From Streptomyces xanthophaeus (GTDB lineage Bacteria; Actinomycetota; Actinomycetes; Streptomycetales; Streptomycetaceae): a stretch of DNA of 64,000 bases. Positions 10,165 through 20,219 of the stretch are shown piece by piece. Below the pieces are notes generated by a model that saw only the letters and a program-made list of their open reading frames with translations, searched no databases and was not told where the DNA came from. Made by a program: the position numbers and the translations under genes. Location of the stretch: positions 930,001-994,000 of the forward strand of contig NZ_CP076543.1 of NCBI RefSeq assembly GCF_030440515.1, given 5' to 3'. The first letter of the stretch is position 1; every line of letters starts with the position of its first letter.

Positions 10165-12586
10165 TCACTGCTGCGCCGGAGGGGCGACCTCGGGGACGGG
10201 CCCCTGACGGAATGCCGTCACGGTTGTCTCGAACGCCGGGTCGGCGAAGTAGTTGGAATGCCCGAAGCTGATTGGGTAGCAGGGGTCGCCTGGCAGAGGG
10301 GCGAAGTGGCGCGGGTCGAGGAGCTGTCGGTCGATGGCGGGGCGCGGCGGCATAGCCCCGCCACCTACCGGCGCCAACGCGTCTTTGGCGAGCACCCAGC
10401 TGCCGATCGGGTCGGTCGGGCGGTAGAGGTTGCGCCACGGCCATTGGTCCACGTCGGCAGCCGGGTCTCCGGCGATCAGCGTGCCGATCCGTTCGAGGCT
10501 TCGCGCGTTGAAGTACGCGGGGAAGAACCGGACGAAAAGGTGGGGTGAGTGGGCTGCCGTACGTGAGCATGCGGATCCGCGTGTCGGCCGCGGTCCGGCT
10601 CTGAAGAACGAGGGCCGCCCCGATCACCGACCCCTGGGAGTGGCAGGAGAGGATCACATGCCCCTCTGGGGTCGAATCGTCTTGACCTCTGGTCAGATAC
10701 TCCACGCGCTCCAGCAGGTCGGGTACGGTGCGTTCGGCGTAGCAGGGCGGTGCCAGTGGGTGAGTCTCGCGCGGCCAGAATGTGCCGATGTCCCACAAGA
10801 TGCCCACCGTCCGACGGAAGCGGGGGCTCTTGTACGCTTGCCTGCCTGCCCACAGCAGCACCAGAAAACCCGTAGTGAGAACCACGTTGGAGAGTAGAAC
10901 GAGCCACCGCTCGTCTGTGACGAGTCTGGGATTCTTCACGAACAGAATGACACCGACCCCGGCCGCAGCTGCGGCCACCGCCAGGAAGGTCCCGAGAGCC
11001 TTCTGGCTCGCACCCTCGAGCAGCTGCGCCCGCGCCCACGACTTGGCAATCTGACGGTGCCGGCGAGGGTCGTCTTCTGTGGACGCGTACGCCGCGGCTA
11101 CCTGGGGGGCAAAGTCTCTCCGGGCGCTGAGATTCGTGAGCCGCCACGAGACCAAGCCAATGACGAAAGCCACCACGACGAGGCAGGTCGCGGCCGCGCC
11201 GGCCCAGAAGTACGCATCAGGCACGATGAGTTGGATCTGTTCGCTCTTGGCTCGCTGAGCGACCGAAGGCGCGCCGAGTATCTCAGCCACGCGCAGCATG
11301 CATCCTGCAGCCAGGGCTCCGGCGAGCGCCCAGCCGAGGAACGCGACGCCTGGAAGGACAAGTCCACCCCACGGTTGACTCGGAAGGTTCGAGAAGGGAG
11401 AGGGCGGCGAAGAAGGGGAGGGGGGACGGTCCAGCAGCAGGTAGACCAGAAGGAGCACCAGCATCGCAGCCTGGGCGAGGAACAGCCCATGGATCCAGGT
11501 CACTTCCCAAGGCAGCTGGCCGCCCATGGACGGTGTCACCTGACTCTTTGAGCCCCAGGAGGCGACCACTCCTGCGCCGATGACCAGGGCGAGCGCGCCC
11601 CATGGCAGGAACTGATACCAATCCCGCTCACGAGAGATCGGGTCCTGCCCATTCGGGCGTGTGCGCTTTGCCGTCCCAGGGCGTATGACGAAGACGACGA
11701 CAACAACCAGCTGTGCCAGTGCCAGAATCAGGAGCAGGTTGCGGAACAAGCTGGTCCCAAAGGTCCAACTGTCGCTGTCCAGGGCGTATAGCCCCCGTTG
11801 GGAACGCTCGAGCAGCGGGGCCAAAAGAAACACTGCAATGACCGCAAATGCACCGGCGACGTGCAGGGCACGCAGACGGCGAACCGGTCCACGTCCGTTC
11901 CACATACGCCGGTCTTCGAGTGGAGTCTTAACTTCGGGGTTGGTGACGCTCTGCTCTACCGGCTGCGCCTCCGCGACTTGCCACGTCTTGTTGCCCAAAT
12001 ACCACAGCAGTACGACAAGGGCGACCGGAACGATGGCCGCCACGGTGAGATGACGCCCCGGAGTACTGAGCCAGTCGTACTGAAGCCATCGCAGCCACCC
12101 CGCACCTCCAGCGCACTGCATGCCGCCCTCCCGCAAAGCGGCGTTGCCGCACTGCCATCCCACCAGGTCCAACGAGACCGAGATCGCTGCGAGGACGTAC
12201 GTCCCCGTCAGGCTGAGGGCCAGCAGCCGCTGGATGGAAGTTCGGATGACCACATGCCTTCTCGGAAGGGAGACAGTGTGGCCGGGATCCGCGAAGAAGG
12301 CCATGTTGAGGAGCATGAAGGGCAGCAGAAGCAGCCACAGGGCACGCCCACTGTCTCCCGATGTCAGGCCGCCCCAAGAGTATGCCTCTCGCCGGAAGCC
12401 GACAGTGTCCTCGTCCCCCGACGCACCCTGGGATTCCCACTCGCGTCGGTAGAAGCCCGCCTTCGCGTCTCCGGCAACACGCGTAACACGCGGATGCCCG
12501 AGCGAGGATTCTGGCGGGGTGCCCGACACCCCATGGATGCGCAGCTCAGTCCAGCCCTGGGAGCCTTGGTTGACGTAAAGGGACAT
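10165..12586 (-). pseudogene. Multi-pass membrane protein with C-terminal lipase-like alpha/beta-hydrolase motif, frameshifted
   Basis: ATG at 12586 with GAGGAA upstream. The N-terminus (TELRIHGVSGTPPESSLGHP) is followed by about ten hydrophobic helices, then a soluble C-terminal domain with the nucleophile-elbow-like motif ILSCHSQGSVIG. This is the pattern of alpha/beta-hydrolases and lipases (G-H-S-x-G; here C-H-S-Q-G), so a membrane-tied lipid or ester hydrolase is plausible. The frame is lost at the run GGGG, 10542-10545. Removing one base joins LTYGSPLTHLFVRFFPAYFN to the rest, including the block at 10165-10452 (NLYRPTDPIGSW, FGHSNYFADPAF), which ends in a natural stop at 10165. The protein would then be about 806 residues. 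Product unproven; intact if the extra base is a sequencing error. It stands alone, followed by transposon debris upstream. Confidence 0.6.
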
Positions 12587-12677
12587 TGCGGTTCCTCACC
12601 ATCAGATTCCCCTCTTTCAGGATTGCCCAGCCGCCCTGGACCTGCCAGCCGAGAAGGCTGACGTGCACGCCACACGC

Positions 12678-12739
12678 TGTCGGCGTACCTGGGAAAGAAA
12701 GTGCTCAGCGAAGTACAGATAGATTCACCTACGCCGACA
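12678..12739. promoter_or_regulatory. Perfect 10-bp inverted repeat upstream of the membrane hydrolase gene
   Basis: TGTCGGCGTA (12678-12687) and its exact complement TACGCCGACA (12730-12739) are separated by 42 bp, about 90-150 bp upstream of the start at 12586. They could be paired operator half-sites or an old mobile-element end. Nothing else was recognised between 12587 and about 13060. Confidence 0.3.
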
Positions 12740-13059
12740 CACGCCCAGCGGGGCAAGACATCGCCGCAGTATCGTCGTTGGACGGACAAGTGAGCTGAGG
12801 TCTGCTGCCCCGGCGCGTCCGCTCTCGGGGGGCTAGGTGATCAGTCTCCGCGGCCTTCCAGACGGTTGCCGTTGAGTCAACTGGCTTTCAGCCAGGGACC
12901 AGTGGCTGTCGCACTCAGTCGCCATGACCATCACCGACGCCATTCACCACGCGGTCTTGCAGGTGCCGGTCACCGCGTGGACGCCGCGGCCGTCGAGCCA
13001 GGCAATGAGATCCGCGACGGCTCTTGGGTAGCCGAGCTCGTCGGAGACTGTCTCAAGGG

Positions 13060-13679
13060 CTGCCGACAGGGATACGGCTGCTCGACCCGCCGGAGAATGC
13101 CCCTGGTCCTATGCGTGGACGAGCAGTCGCAGATCCAGGCCCTGGACCGGTCCCAGCCGGTCCTGCCGATGATGCCTGGTGTTCCCGAACGCCGCAGCCA
13201 CGACTACTTCCGCACCGGCACCACCGCCCTCTTCGTAGCCCTCGAAATCGCGACCGGCAAGGTCATCGGCTCCCTGCACCGCCGTCACCGCACGGCAGAG
13301 TTGCAGAAGTTCCTCGCCAAGCTCGACACGGAAGTCCCCGCCGGCCTGCAAGTGGACCTGATCCTCGACAACTACGCGACCCACAAGACGTCGGATGTGA
13401 AGAAATGACTGCTGGCTCATCCGCGGTTCCACCTGCACTTCACGCCCCACCAGCTCGTCGTGGCTGAAACTGGTGGAATGGTGGTTCGCCGAGCTCACAC
13501 AGAAGAAGCTCAAGCCCGGAGTCCACCGTTCCGCCCAGTTCCTCGGACGCGACATTCGAGCCTGGCCCGCCGACTGGAACAACCAGCCCCGGCCCTTCGT
13601 CTGGACGAAGAGAGCCGACGAGATCCTCGACAAAGTCTCCTCCTACTGCCACCGTCTCTCTGACTCAGGTCACTAGCCG
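13060..13679 (+). pseudogene. IS630-family transposase relic (5'-truncated, degraded)
   Basis: The conserved DDE part is clear: LVLCVDEQSQIQALDRSQP, then LDLI-type strand LILDNYATHKT, then EWWFAELTQKKLK and the C-terminus YCHRLSDSGH before TAG. The N-terminal helix-turn-helix half is missing. Three lesions are visible: a one-base shift near 13099 (DPPENA is in a different frame from LVLCVDEQ), a TGG-to-TGA nonsense codon at 13406-13408 (VKK*LLAHPRFH), and a one-base insertion near 13445. It cannot encode an active enzyme. Its 3' end abuts the stop of the leftward TPR-CHAT gene. The same C-terminal sequence recurs as solo fragments near 18925 and 32360. Confidence 0.8.
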
Positions 13680-16600
13680 TCGGCGCCAGCGGAAGGTTCT
13701 GCCCTCGCGTAGAGGACGAAGGCAGCCCAGGTGTACTCCTCCTCGGACTGCGCGTGGTGGAGCTGGGCAGTGCGCAGGGCGGCAGCAGGAGATGCTCCTG
13801 TGACCAGCAGCCCGTAGAAGGTGGCCATGAACTCCGCCGCCTGTTGGTCGGGGATCTTCCACAAGGTGCTGATCACTGCGGCCGCCCCAGCGAGCAAGAA
13901 CGATCTCCTAAGGCCGATGCTGCCCTCCGCGACGTGGCGTAGGCCGAGCCCGGTGTCACACGCGGAGAGCACGACAAGCTCGGTGCCCCGTAGCTCAAGA
14001 GTCATCACTTCTGCGGCGGTGAGGAAGCCGTTGTCCGCATCCTCCGGTAGGGGCAGACCACGGAGCCAAGTGTTGGCGCCGGCGAGGGCGAGTCCCGATT
14101 GCAGCATCGGATTGGCAACTGCGCCCAACGCTGGGGGCCGCGGATGGATGGCCTGCCTGCGATGCCGGAAGCCTGCAGGATCCACATCGCGGTCGGGGAG
14201 GAAGTATCCGTGAGTAACGATGTGCAGGATATTTGGGGCTGGTCGGATCTGCTGGAGTGCCGTCTTGGTGGCGTGCGCGCCGGTGAGGGGTGTCGTCCTG
14301 AGTAGGCGTGCGACTGCCTCTCCCTCGTCGCGGGCTCCTTCTAGCGGTGTGAACCATGGCAGGGCACTCCGCATTGCTGAGGCAACCCGCGGTACGGGCT
14401 CTGGAGACGGAGCCGGCGATGTGAATACGCCGGACCGCTCTTCGTGTCTGGCTGCGGTGAGGTCGAAGTCTGGTGCCGCGATGACGAGCGGGGTACCCGG
14501 GATCTGCGCCGACGGCGGATCGACGAGATCGCGCCCCGATGCCAAATAGGTTATTGCATAACGGTGAAGGAGCCGTTGGCCCGAGCTATCGGGGAGGGCT
14601 GCAAACGGCAGGTGGGCGAGTTCTGCGTCGGGGACGATGAGGAGAGTCCGGGCGGACATGACGCCTTGCAGCAGCGGCTTGCTCAGTCGCTCGGTCAGCT
14701 CGCGTTCGATTTCTTCGGCGGTGGCTATGGCCACGGCCTCGGGGCTGAGCACAACGCGATCCACGGTGTCCAAGCGGCCGCTCAAATAGGTGCGGAACAG
14801 GGCCGCCAAGCGATTGATCCGATCCGCGTCGCCCAAGTCCACGCACTCGACCTCTCCACGTCGCTCCGGGCGGACGATGAGCATCAGATATCGGGACTGC
14901 CGGTAAACGCTCTCGCCGCGGGCTGGCACGGCCTGGTAGTCCAAGGCGTCGGCGAGCAGGAACTCCACGTACACGGTGCCCCGCGGGAGCAGCTCGGCAA
15001 GAGACAGAGGATCTTTGGGGGGTTCCCGTTCGCTCGCGCAGCGGCTTGGTCCCTCAGCCATCGCACGAGCGAATTCGGCCTCCAGGTACGACCGGCGTCC
15101 GATGAGATCCTCGATTGCTCGCTGATGTCCCTCAGGATCGTCGAGCGGGCCTGGTCCGGAGAAAGTGAGTTGGGCCAGGCGCCTACTCACCCGGTCTCGC
15201 TCGTCCAGCAGTTCCGCCAGGTCTGACCGTCCTGCTTCGGCAGCAGCAGCTCTTTCGCTTCGGAACGCGTGACCAGCGACGCCACGTTTTCGTAGCAGTG
15301 CCGAAAGCAATGCTTCGGGAGCGCCGGATAGTTGGGGGCGGTGCATGGCCAGTGACGCCAGAGCATGGATGCGACCATAGGTCAAGGTGGCAAAGGTCTC
15401 CCGCTGTTCGGCAGAGCCGACGGCGAATACCTGCCGGGTGTTGAGTTGGTCCGCGAGGTCTGCGCGCATGAGCAGACGAAGAGCCTCTTTTTCTTGCCCC
15501 ATGGATACCAGGACGTGTGCCATGTACAGGTAGCTCTCGATCGTGGCGGTGTGCTGTTGTCCGAGGACAGACGTGCGGATGTCGAGGGCCTGGCGGAGCA
15601 GGGCTTGTGCTTGTTCCCACTCGCCCTGGTCGCAGCAGATGGCTGCCAGGTTGTGCAGGCTCCTGGCCAGCTGTGGATGGTGTGCTGGAAGGATCCGCCG
15701 TCGAAGGTCAAGGGCGTCCTCGTACTGTCTCCGCGCCTGCTCCCAGTGGCCTAGCTCCTGTTCGGCCCACCCGAGGTTGTTCAGTGCGGTGGCTACGTCC
15801 GGATGGCTCTGTCCCAGCCGGGACCTGCAGGTGTCGAGGACGTGCGCGAACACATCGCGCGCTTCGTGCCGGCGCCCGAGGCGCATGAGCACGACCGCGC
15901 GGTTGCACTCGGTGGTCTCGACCGCGGGATGTTCTGGCGGAAGGCGCTTCAGCTGGATGCGCAGCGCCTCCTCCAGCAGAGAGAGTGCCACCTTATGGTT
16001 GCCGATCATCTCCTCGTTCAGCACGGCGAGATGGTGGACGGTCGCCGCAGTGGACAACCCGTCGGCTCCTTCGGTGGCGAGATGGGCCTGCAGGGCCACC
16101 CTGAGGTATCGGTCGGCGGCCACAACATCGCCGCGATGGATGTGCAGCAGCCCTATGTTGTTCGCCAGTGATCCCACGGCCGGATGAGTGTCGGGAAACA
16201 GCCGAGTGCGTATGGACCAGGCACGCTCGTAGTGCTCGCGGGCCGACTCAAGGTCACCGCGGTGGCGCAGAGCGGTGGCGAGAATACTCAGGGCATAAGA
16301 GGCGGTCTCGTCGTCGAGGTAGGCCCATGGGAGTAGGGTTCGCAAGACTTGTTCGTACTCGCCCATTCCCAGCAGACATCGGCCGAATGTGTTTCGCCAG
16401 GTGCGCGTGGGCTTGGCCCCCGGTCCGAAGACGGCCGACTCCAGCCACGTGATGCGTTGAGCGACGCCGGCCGCTGTGTCGTAGGCGTGGTAGTGCTCCA
16501 GCACATCGACGACCAACCGGAGCGGTCCAGCCCAGCCGACGTGCGTCACCCCCCATCGGCAGGCGGCAAGGCGGTCCCGAGGAACTGGAGTCCTGTTCGT

Positions 16601-16735
16601 GTCGAAGATGCGGTCGATCTCGGCAGCGAACTTCGCAGCAAGGGCGTGTGCCTGGCGTTGAGCCTGCTCGTGTTGCCCCCGCATCATCGCCTCTCGAGCG
16701 GCCTCGGCGGCAGTGACCCGGCGGCGCAGGGTCAT
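13673..16735 (-). CDS. TPR-CHAT protease (caspase-like)
   Basis: About 1020 residues. After a short N-terminal region come TPR repeats (about residues 130-470) of the kinesin-light-chain-like type, with HPAV/HPDVATALNNLG signatures. The C-terminal CHAT domain (about 580-1015) has the predicted catalytic His842 in HIVTHGYF and Cys926 in VVLSACDTGLGL. CHAT domains belong to the caspase-gingipain clan; bacterial examples cleave partner proteins in defence and cell-death systems. The start is set at ATG 16735 because it overlaps the stop of the upstream gene (ATGA); a longer in-frame start would overlap that gene much further. The ATGA coupling to a 240-aa partner suggests the partner is substrate or regulator. 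Upstream and downstream are IS relics, so the pair sits in an accessory region. Confidence 0.85.
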   Translation of the reverse strand: MTLRRRVTAAEAAREAMMRGQHEQAQRQAHALAAKFAAEIDRIFDTNRTPVPRDRLAACRWGVTHVGWAGPLRLVVDVLEHYHAYDTAAGVAQRITWLESAVFGPGAKPTRTWRNTFGRCLLGMGEYEQVLRTLLPWAYLDDETASYALSILATALRHRGDLESAREHYERAWSIRTRLFPDTHPAVGSLANNIGLLHIHRGDVVAADRYLRVALQAHLATEGADGLSTAATVHHLAVLNEEMIGNHKVALSLLEEALRIQLKRLPPEHPAVETTECNRAVVLMRLGRRHEARDVFAHVLDTCRSRLGQSHPDVATALNNLGWAEQELGHWEQARRQYEDALDLRRRILPAHHPQLARSLHNLAAICCDQGEWEQAQALLRQALDIRTSVLGQQHTATIESYLYMAHVLVSMGQEKEALRLLMRADLADQLNTRQVFAVGSAEQRETFATLTYGRIHALASLAMHRPQLSGAPEALLSALLRKRGVAGHAFRSERAAAAEAGRSDLAELLDERDRVSRRLAQLTFSGPGPLDDPEGHQRAIEDLIGRRSYLEAEFARAMAEGPSRCASEREPPKDPLSLAELLPRGTVYVEFLLADALDYQAVPARGESVYRQSRYLMLIVRPERRGEVECVDLGDADRINRLAALFRTYLSGRLDTVDRVVLSPEAVAIATAEEIERELTERLSKPLLQGVMSARTLLIVPDAELAHLPFAALPDSSGQRLLHRYAITYLASGRDLVDPPSAQIPGTPLVIAAPDFDLTAARHEERSGVFTSPAPSPEPVPRVASAMRSALPWFTPLEGARDEGEAVARLLRTTPLTGAHATKTALQQIRPAPNILHIVTHGYFLPDRDVDPAGFRHRRQAIHPRPPALGAVANPMLQSGLALAGANTWLRGLPLPEDADNGFLTAAEVMTLELRGTELVVLSACDTGLGLRHVAEGSIGLRRSFLLAGAAAVISTLWKIPDQQAAEFMATFYGLLVTGASPAAALRTAQLHHAQSEEEYTWAAFVLYARAEPSAGADG

Positions 16736-17454
16736 CCCCGGTCGCCTGCCCCGCGGGGATCGGCCAGTTCCAGGCGGGCACCGTAGAGGTTGCTGGCCGC
16801 CCTGCCCGGACGCCAGCGGCCCAGCCACCGCCGTCGCAGTTCGACTTCCGCTCCTACGGCCATATCCAGATGGGAGCTGCCGGTCGGGACCTGAAGTACC
16901 GCGATGGAATGTTTTGTCCCGGGGTGCACGGCGCGTTCAGTGGCGGGGCTGTAGACCCAGTAGAAGGTACCCTCCCCCTCGCCATACGCCGTGATCACAG
17001 GCGTCAGGCGGATGAAACTGACCTGGTGAGTGAACACATCCGCGCCCACCTCGACGACGCCGAAGGTGAGAGTTGGCGTCAGCCCGTAGGCTCGGGAGAC
17101 CGTCTCCTGGGAGGTCACGTCCCTCGGGCACAAGGCCACCGCCCGGGAACCGGAAATGCCTAGATCGAAGCCCACCTTGACGCGGGTGTGCTGGAAGCCC
17201 GCGGCGGGCTCATGCACCGTGTAGGGCCAGCGCACCCAGATCAGGTCCCAGCGGTTCGGGTCGGGCACGCCGAGGCGAGCAGCACCGTCAGCAAGTGCAA
17301 GCCGGGAGACTTGAGGATGACCGAGAGAGACGCGCCCCACGGGTTCGTCCCGCCCAGCACCGCGGCTGTCGTCCTGCGATACCAGCTCCAGCTCTGCGAT
17401 CACCGCATGATCCGGGAGCGGCGCGTCATCGAGGACCAGCATCGAAGATGCCAT
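16732..17454 (-). CDS. Unknown beta-rich protein coupled to the TPR-CHAT protease
   Basis: 240 residues from ATG 17454 (MASSMLVLDDAPLP); an earlier in-frame Met would extend into IS sequence and is rejected. It overlaps the CHAT gene by 4 nt (ATGA) and precedes it, so the two are co-translated. No named domain is recognised. The sequence alternates hydrophobic and polar residues in strands (RVKVGFDLGISGSRAVALCP; VSFIRLTPVITAYGEGEGTF; KHSIAVLQVP), so it is probably beta-rich and has no clear signal peptide or membrane helix. By analogy with other CHAT loci, it may be the protease target, an effector or a sensor; that is inference only. The C-terminus is Arg-rich (RRRWLGRWRPGR). Confidence 0.65.
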   Translation of the reverse strand: MASSMLVLDDAPLPDHAVIAELELVSQDDSRGAGRDEPVGRVSLGHPQVSRLALADGAARLGVPDPNRWDLIWVRWPYTVHEPAAGFQHTRVKVGFDLGISGSRAVALCPRDVTSQETVSRAYGLTPTLTFGVVEVGADVFTHQVSFIRLTPVITAYGEGEGTFYWVYSPATERAVHPGTKHSIAVLQVPTGSSHLDMAVGAEVELRRRWLGRWRPGRAASNLYGARLELADPRGAGDRG

Positions 17455-17539
17455 AACAGCATTGTGACAGCCGAAGACGATCCGCGCCCTGGGCCGCCGC
17501 ACGCTGGCGCTGGTACCGCCGCACGCGGTCCGGAGTTGC

Positions 17540-18603
17540 CGCACCACGTAAGGTCAGGGAGGGACTCGGCTTGGAGTCGTCTCCGCCTGGACGAATGGAT
17601 GGTGAGGCCGGTGCCGGCTATGAAGCCATCGAGGGTGTCAGGCCGGTATTGAAGGCGTTTGAGGCGGTTGCGGACGAGGGCTTCGAGTCGGTCCAGGGCC
17701 ATGACGGCGAGGTTGGCGAGGCTGCGTTTGACGTGGGCCCATACCCACTCGACGGGGTTCAGGTCGGGTGAGTAGGCGGGCAGCAGGAACACCGTCAGCC
17801 ACTCACGCTCGGCCACGAGGTCGCGCATCCTGCGGGAGAGGTGGGTGTTCAGCCGGTCCCACACGAGCACGATCGGGGCCTTGACCAGCTGGTGGACTCC
17901 GTCGATCAGCTCGATGAAGTCCCGCTCGCCCATGCTGCGACGCGCGCCCTTGCCGGCGGGGTGGGTCCGAAGGCGGTGGCACAGCCGGGTCCGGGAACCC
18001 GGCCGCATCGCGATCAGCCCGGCCACCGACAGCCGTCCCGAGCGCCGGCCGCTGATGGTGACGACCGGAGTCGGTCCGCGGCGGCCCCAAGTCCTGCCCC
18101 GGGGCGGCCGACGGGTGAAGCCGGCTTCGTCCTCGAAGCAGACGTAGCCCCCGCAGGCCGCCCGGGCCCTTTTACCTCCGCCCAGGTCACCTCCCGCCAC
18201 GCGCTCATGGCCTGATCGTCGCGCGCTCGGCGACCCGCCGGGCAGGGACCTGCGGGCTGAAGCCGAGCCGGTGTATCAACCGGGTGGCGCCCGAGACACT
18301 GTAGGAGACGTGGAACTTCCGGCCGATCAGCGTGACCACCCTCGAAGCGGTCCACACCTGGTCCTCCACCCAGCCATGCGCGGCCGGACCCTGCTCCAAA
18401 TTCGCGACGAGCTTCTCCAGACACCGCAGGGACAGACGGCACCGTGACCCGCTCGGACCGCGAGAGGCCAGAGCCAGAACACCACCGTCCCGCCACAACT
18501 GGTGCCATTGATACTCCGACTTCACGCTCACCCGCAGCCGCCGTGCGACCTCCGACGGCTTGATCCTCTGCTCGAACAGCTCGGCCGCCTGCATCTGTAT
18601 CAA
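17540..18603 (-). pseudogene. IS630-family transposase relic, second type (two broken ORFs)
   Basis: The 5' half (18205 to about 18600) encodes helix-turn-helix text (QAAELFEQRIKPSEVARRL; YQWHQLWRDGG). The 3' half (about 17560-18150) encodes the catalytic core: FEDEAGFTRRPP, VLVWDRLNTH and DLNPVEWVWAHVKR, matching the D, D, E residues of IS630-family transposases. The halves lie in different frames, with an extra shift between them (WREVTWAEVK is in a third frame). The N-terminal residues are replaced at about 18600 by IS5-type sequence running the other way, so this element is truncated at a junction with another IS. It differs from the IS630 relic at 13060. Confidence 0.75.
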
Positions 18604-18850
18604 GGCGGTCATCCCGGAGAAGAAGGACCAAGCCGCCCACCGGAAGAACAAGGGCTTCAGAGGCGGCCGGCACGTCAGCCACGACGCAGACGTCTACAAA
18701 GAGCGGAACACCGTCGAACGCCTGATCAACAAACTGAGAGCCTGGCGAGGCATCGCCACCCGGTGCGACAAGACCCCCGACATCTACCTCGCCGGACTCC
18801 ACCTACACGCCTCGATGATCTGACTTAAGGACCTCACCCGAACCCATTGA
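18604..18850 (+). pseudogene. IS5-family transposase 3' fragment
   Basis: The frame reads VIPEKKDQAAHRKNKGFRGG, HDADVYKERNTVERLINK and RGIATRCDKTP, typical of the C-terminal end of IS5-group transposases in Streptomyces. A TGA at 18821-18823 interrupts the expected tail (MI*LKDLTRTH), which fits a Trp codon TGG turned to TGA. The 5' part is cut off at the junction with the IS630 relic at about 18603. Inactive debris. Confidence 0.7.
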
Positions 18851-18919
18851 TCACAACCAAATACCCGCCCTAGTGGCCTGCACTCAGAGAATTATCGTGG
18901 GCGGACCTGGTAGCCGCCC

Positions 18920-18953
18920 AGTGCCACCGAATCTCCGACTCAGGTCCCTAGCG
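18920..18953 (+). repeat. Solo IS630 3' end
   Basis: The bases read QCHRISDSGP then TAG, closely matching the last codons of the IS630 transposase relic ending at 13676 (YCHRLSDSGH). No other part of that transposase is present nearby. Bases 18851-19149 otherwise hold nothing I recognise. Confidence 0.55.
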
Positions 18954-19149
18954 GAGGCGTGCCTGGTCGAAAACAGTTTCGTATGGCCCTGAGGGTGCCG
19001 TGACGGCATGTAGATAACTCGCCTTCCTCGGGCCGGGGACGCGGGGCACCCGTCCGAGGGAACCGGCGGGCGGCTTCATCACCGGCCCGGCGGCCAGTTG
19101 ACGATAGCGAGGGGGCGAGCGCGCCGCACAGCCATGAATTATGCGACAG

Positions 19150-20217
19150 TCACAGCTGATCATTATGATGTTCGCCAAGCAGCCGTCGGATCCCCGCCAT
19201 CTTGCGGTGCATTACCTGGGCAACCGAGCTTGATTCAGGTCGCAGCGTATGGGTTGAAATGGGAGTAGACGTTTCCGCGGTGATGGTTGGGATGAGATGG
19301 CCATTCCCTTGAAGAAGGTACGTGAGATTGGCACCGACCTGGGGGGTGATGGGGCCCGCCTGTTCGAAGCCGAGTTGGCGGGCGAGGTTAGCCACGTAAA
19401 GTCGAACAGCCGCCTCGACGAGCTGTGCGTAGGTGTCGGTAGCGGTACGCGCGCGTCGCCAACCTGTTAGGCACGTGGCCGCTGCGAGGAGGAGTCCAGG
19501 CCACCACAGCGCGCCGACCACGAGGTAGAGCAGCCCCCAACTGGTGAGCGTGGTAGCGCGGGCGAGGGCCTCGCGGGCCGTTCTGATTTCGCTGCGGTCG
19601 GTGTCGGGGAGCGTGAGCCAAAGGGCGGGCCAAACTGTAGGGATGTCCAGCTGGTACTCACGGTCGAAGCGGACAGCGACGACGTTGAGTCGGTCTCCCA
19701 TCCACGTGGGGCGTTCGGGCTTTTCCTGGCTAATACGAACCCTGTCGCGATATGCGGCGGCGAGGGCGCCCCTGTCCCGACGACGACCATGAGCGCGGTC
19801 GCGGGCCAGCTGTTCGCGCTGCCGCTTGTATTCGTCGGATGCTTGGTCCCATCGATCCTGTCGTGCGCTGACACGCTTGCCTGCGAGCTGACGGAGCGGA
19901 GGCGGCCAGGCAGCCCAATCTGCGGCAAGCCATAGACGCTCGGTGAGGGTTCCGCCGGCCTGGGCGACGAGTCCAGCGGCAGCCGAGATGAGGAGTACTG
20001 CGATGAGGATGACCACCAGGCGGGCGGGCGTGTTCACCCCGTACGCCCTGGCCCACTGGTTCACCTGATCTGCCAGCCGGGCAATGGCAAAGGCGTGGGT
20101 GTGGCCCAGATGCTGTGCCGTGGCGAGGGCGGACAAGAAGAGCGCACCGGGCAAAACGAGGAGCGTGAACCAGCGTTCGGCAAGCTGCTTTCCCAGCTCT
20201 GTTAGGAAGACGCCCAC
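19150..20217 (-). CDS. Membrane protein of the second CHAT locus
   Basis: 355 residues from GTG 20217, 2 nt after the stop of the upstream small gene, so the two form an operon. There are hydrophobic helices near residues 15-35, 65-90 and a pair at about 225-260, with a charged, Arg-rich stretch between (about 115-170). No enzymatic motif is visible. It lies in a divergent arrangement with a TPR-CHAT protease gene at 20777. In such an arrangement a membrane partner could be an effector or an anchor; this is inference. GC content is lower than in the flanking operons. Confidence 0.7.
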   Translation of the reverse strand: MGVFLTELGKQLAERWFTLLVLPGALFLSALATAQHLGHTHAFAIARLADQVNQWARAYGVNTPARLVVILIAVLLISAAAGLVAQAGGTLTERLWLAADWAAWPPPLRQLAGKRVSARQDRWDQASDEYKRQREQLARDRAHGRRRDRGALAAAYRDRVRISQEKPERPTWMGDRLNVVAVRFDREYQLDIPTVWPALWLTLPDTDRSEIRTAREALARATTLTSWGLLYLVVGALWWPGLLLAAATCLTGWRRARTATDTYAQLVEAAVRLYVANLARQLGFEQAGPITPQVGANLTYLLQGNGHLIPTITAETSTPISTHTLRPESSSVAQVMHRKMAGIRRLLGEHHNDQL

Positions 20218-20219
20218 TT

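Noticed and set aside
16732..17454. Bacterial gasdermin as the CHAT partner
   Set aside because: Size fits, but no recognisable gasdermin feature or removable C-terminal helix was seen, so it stays a protein of unknown function.
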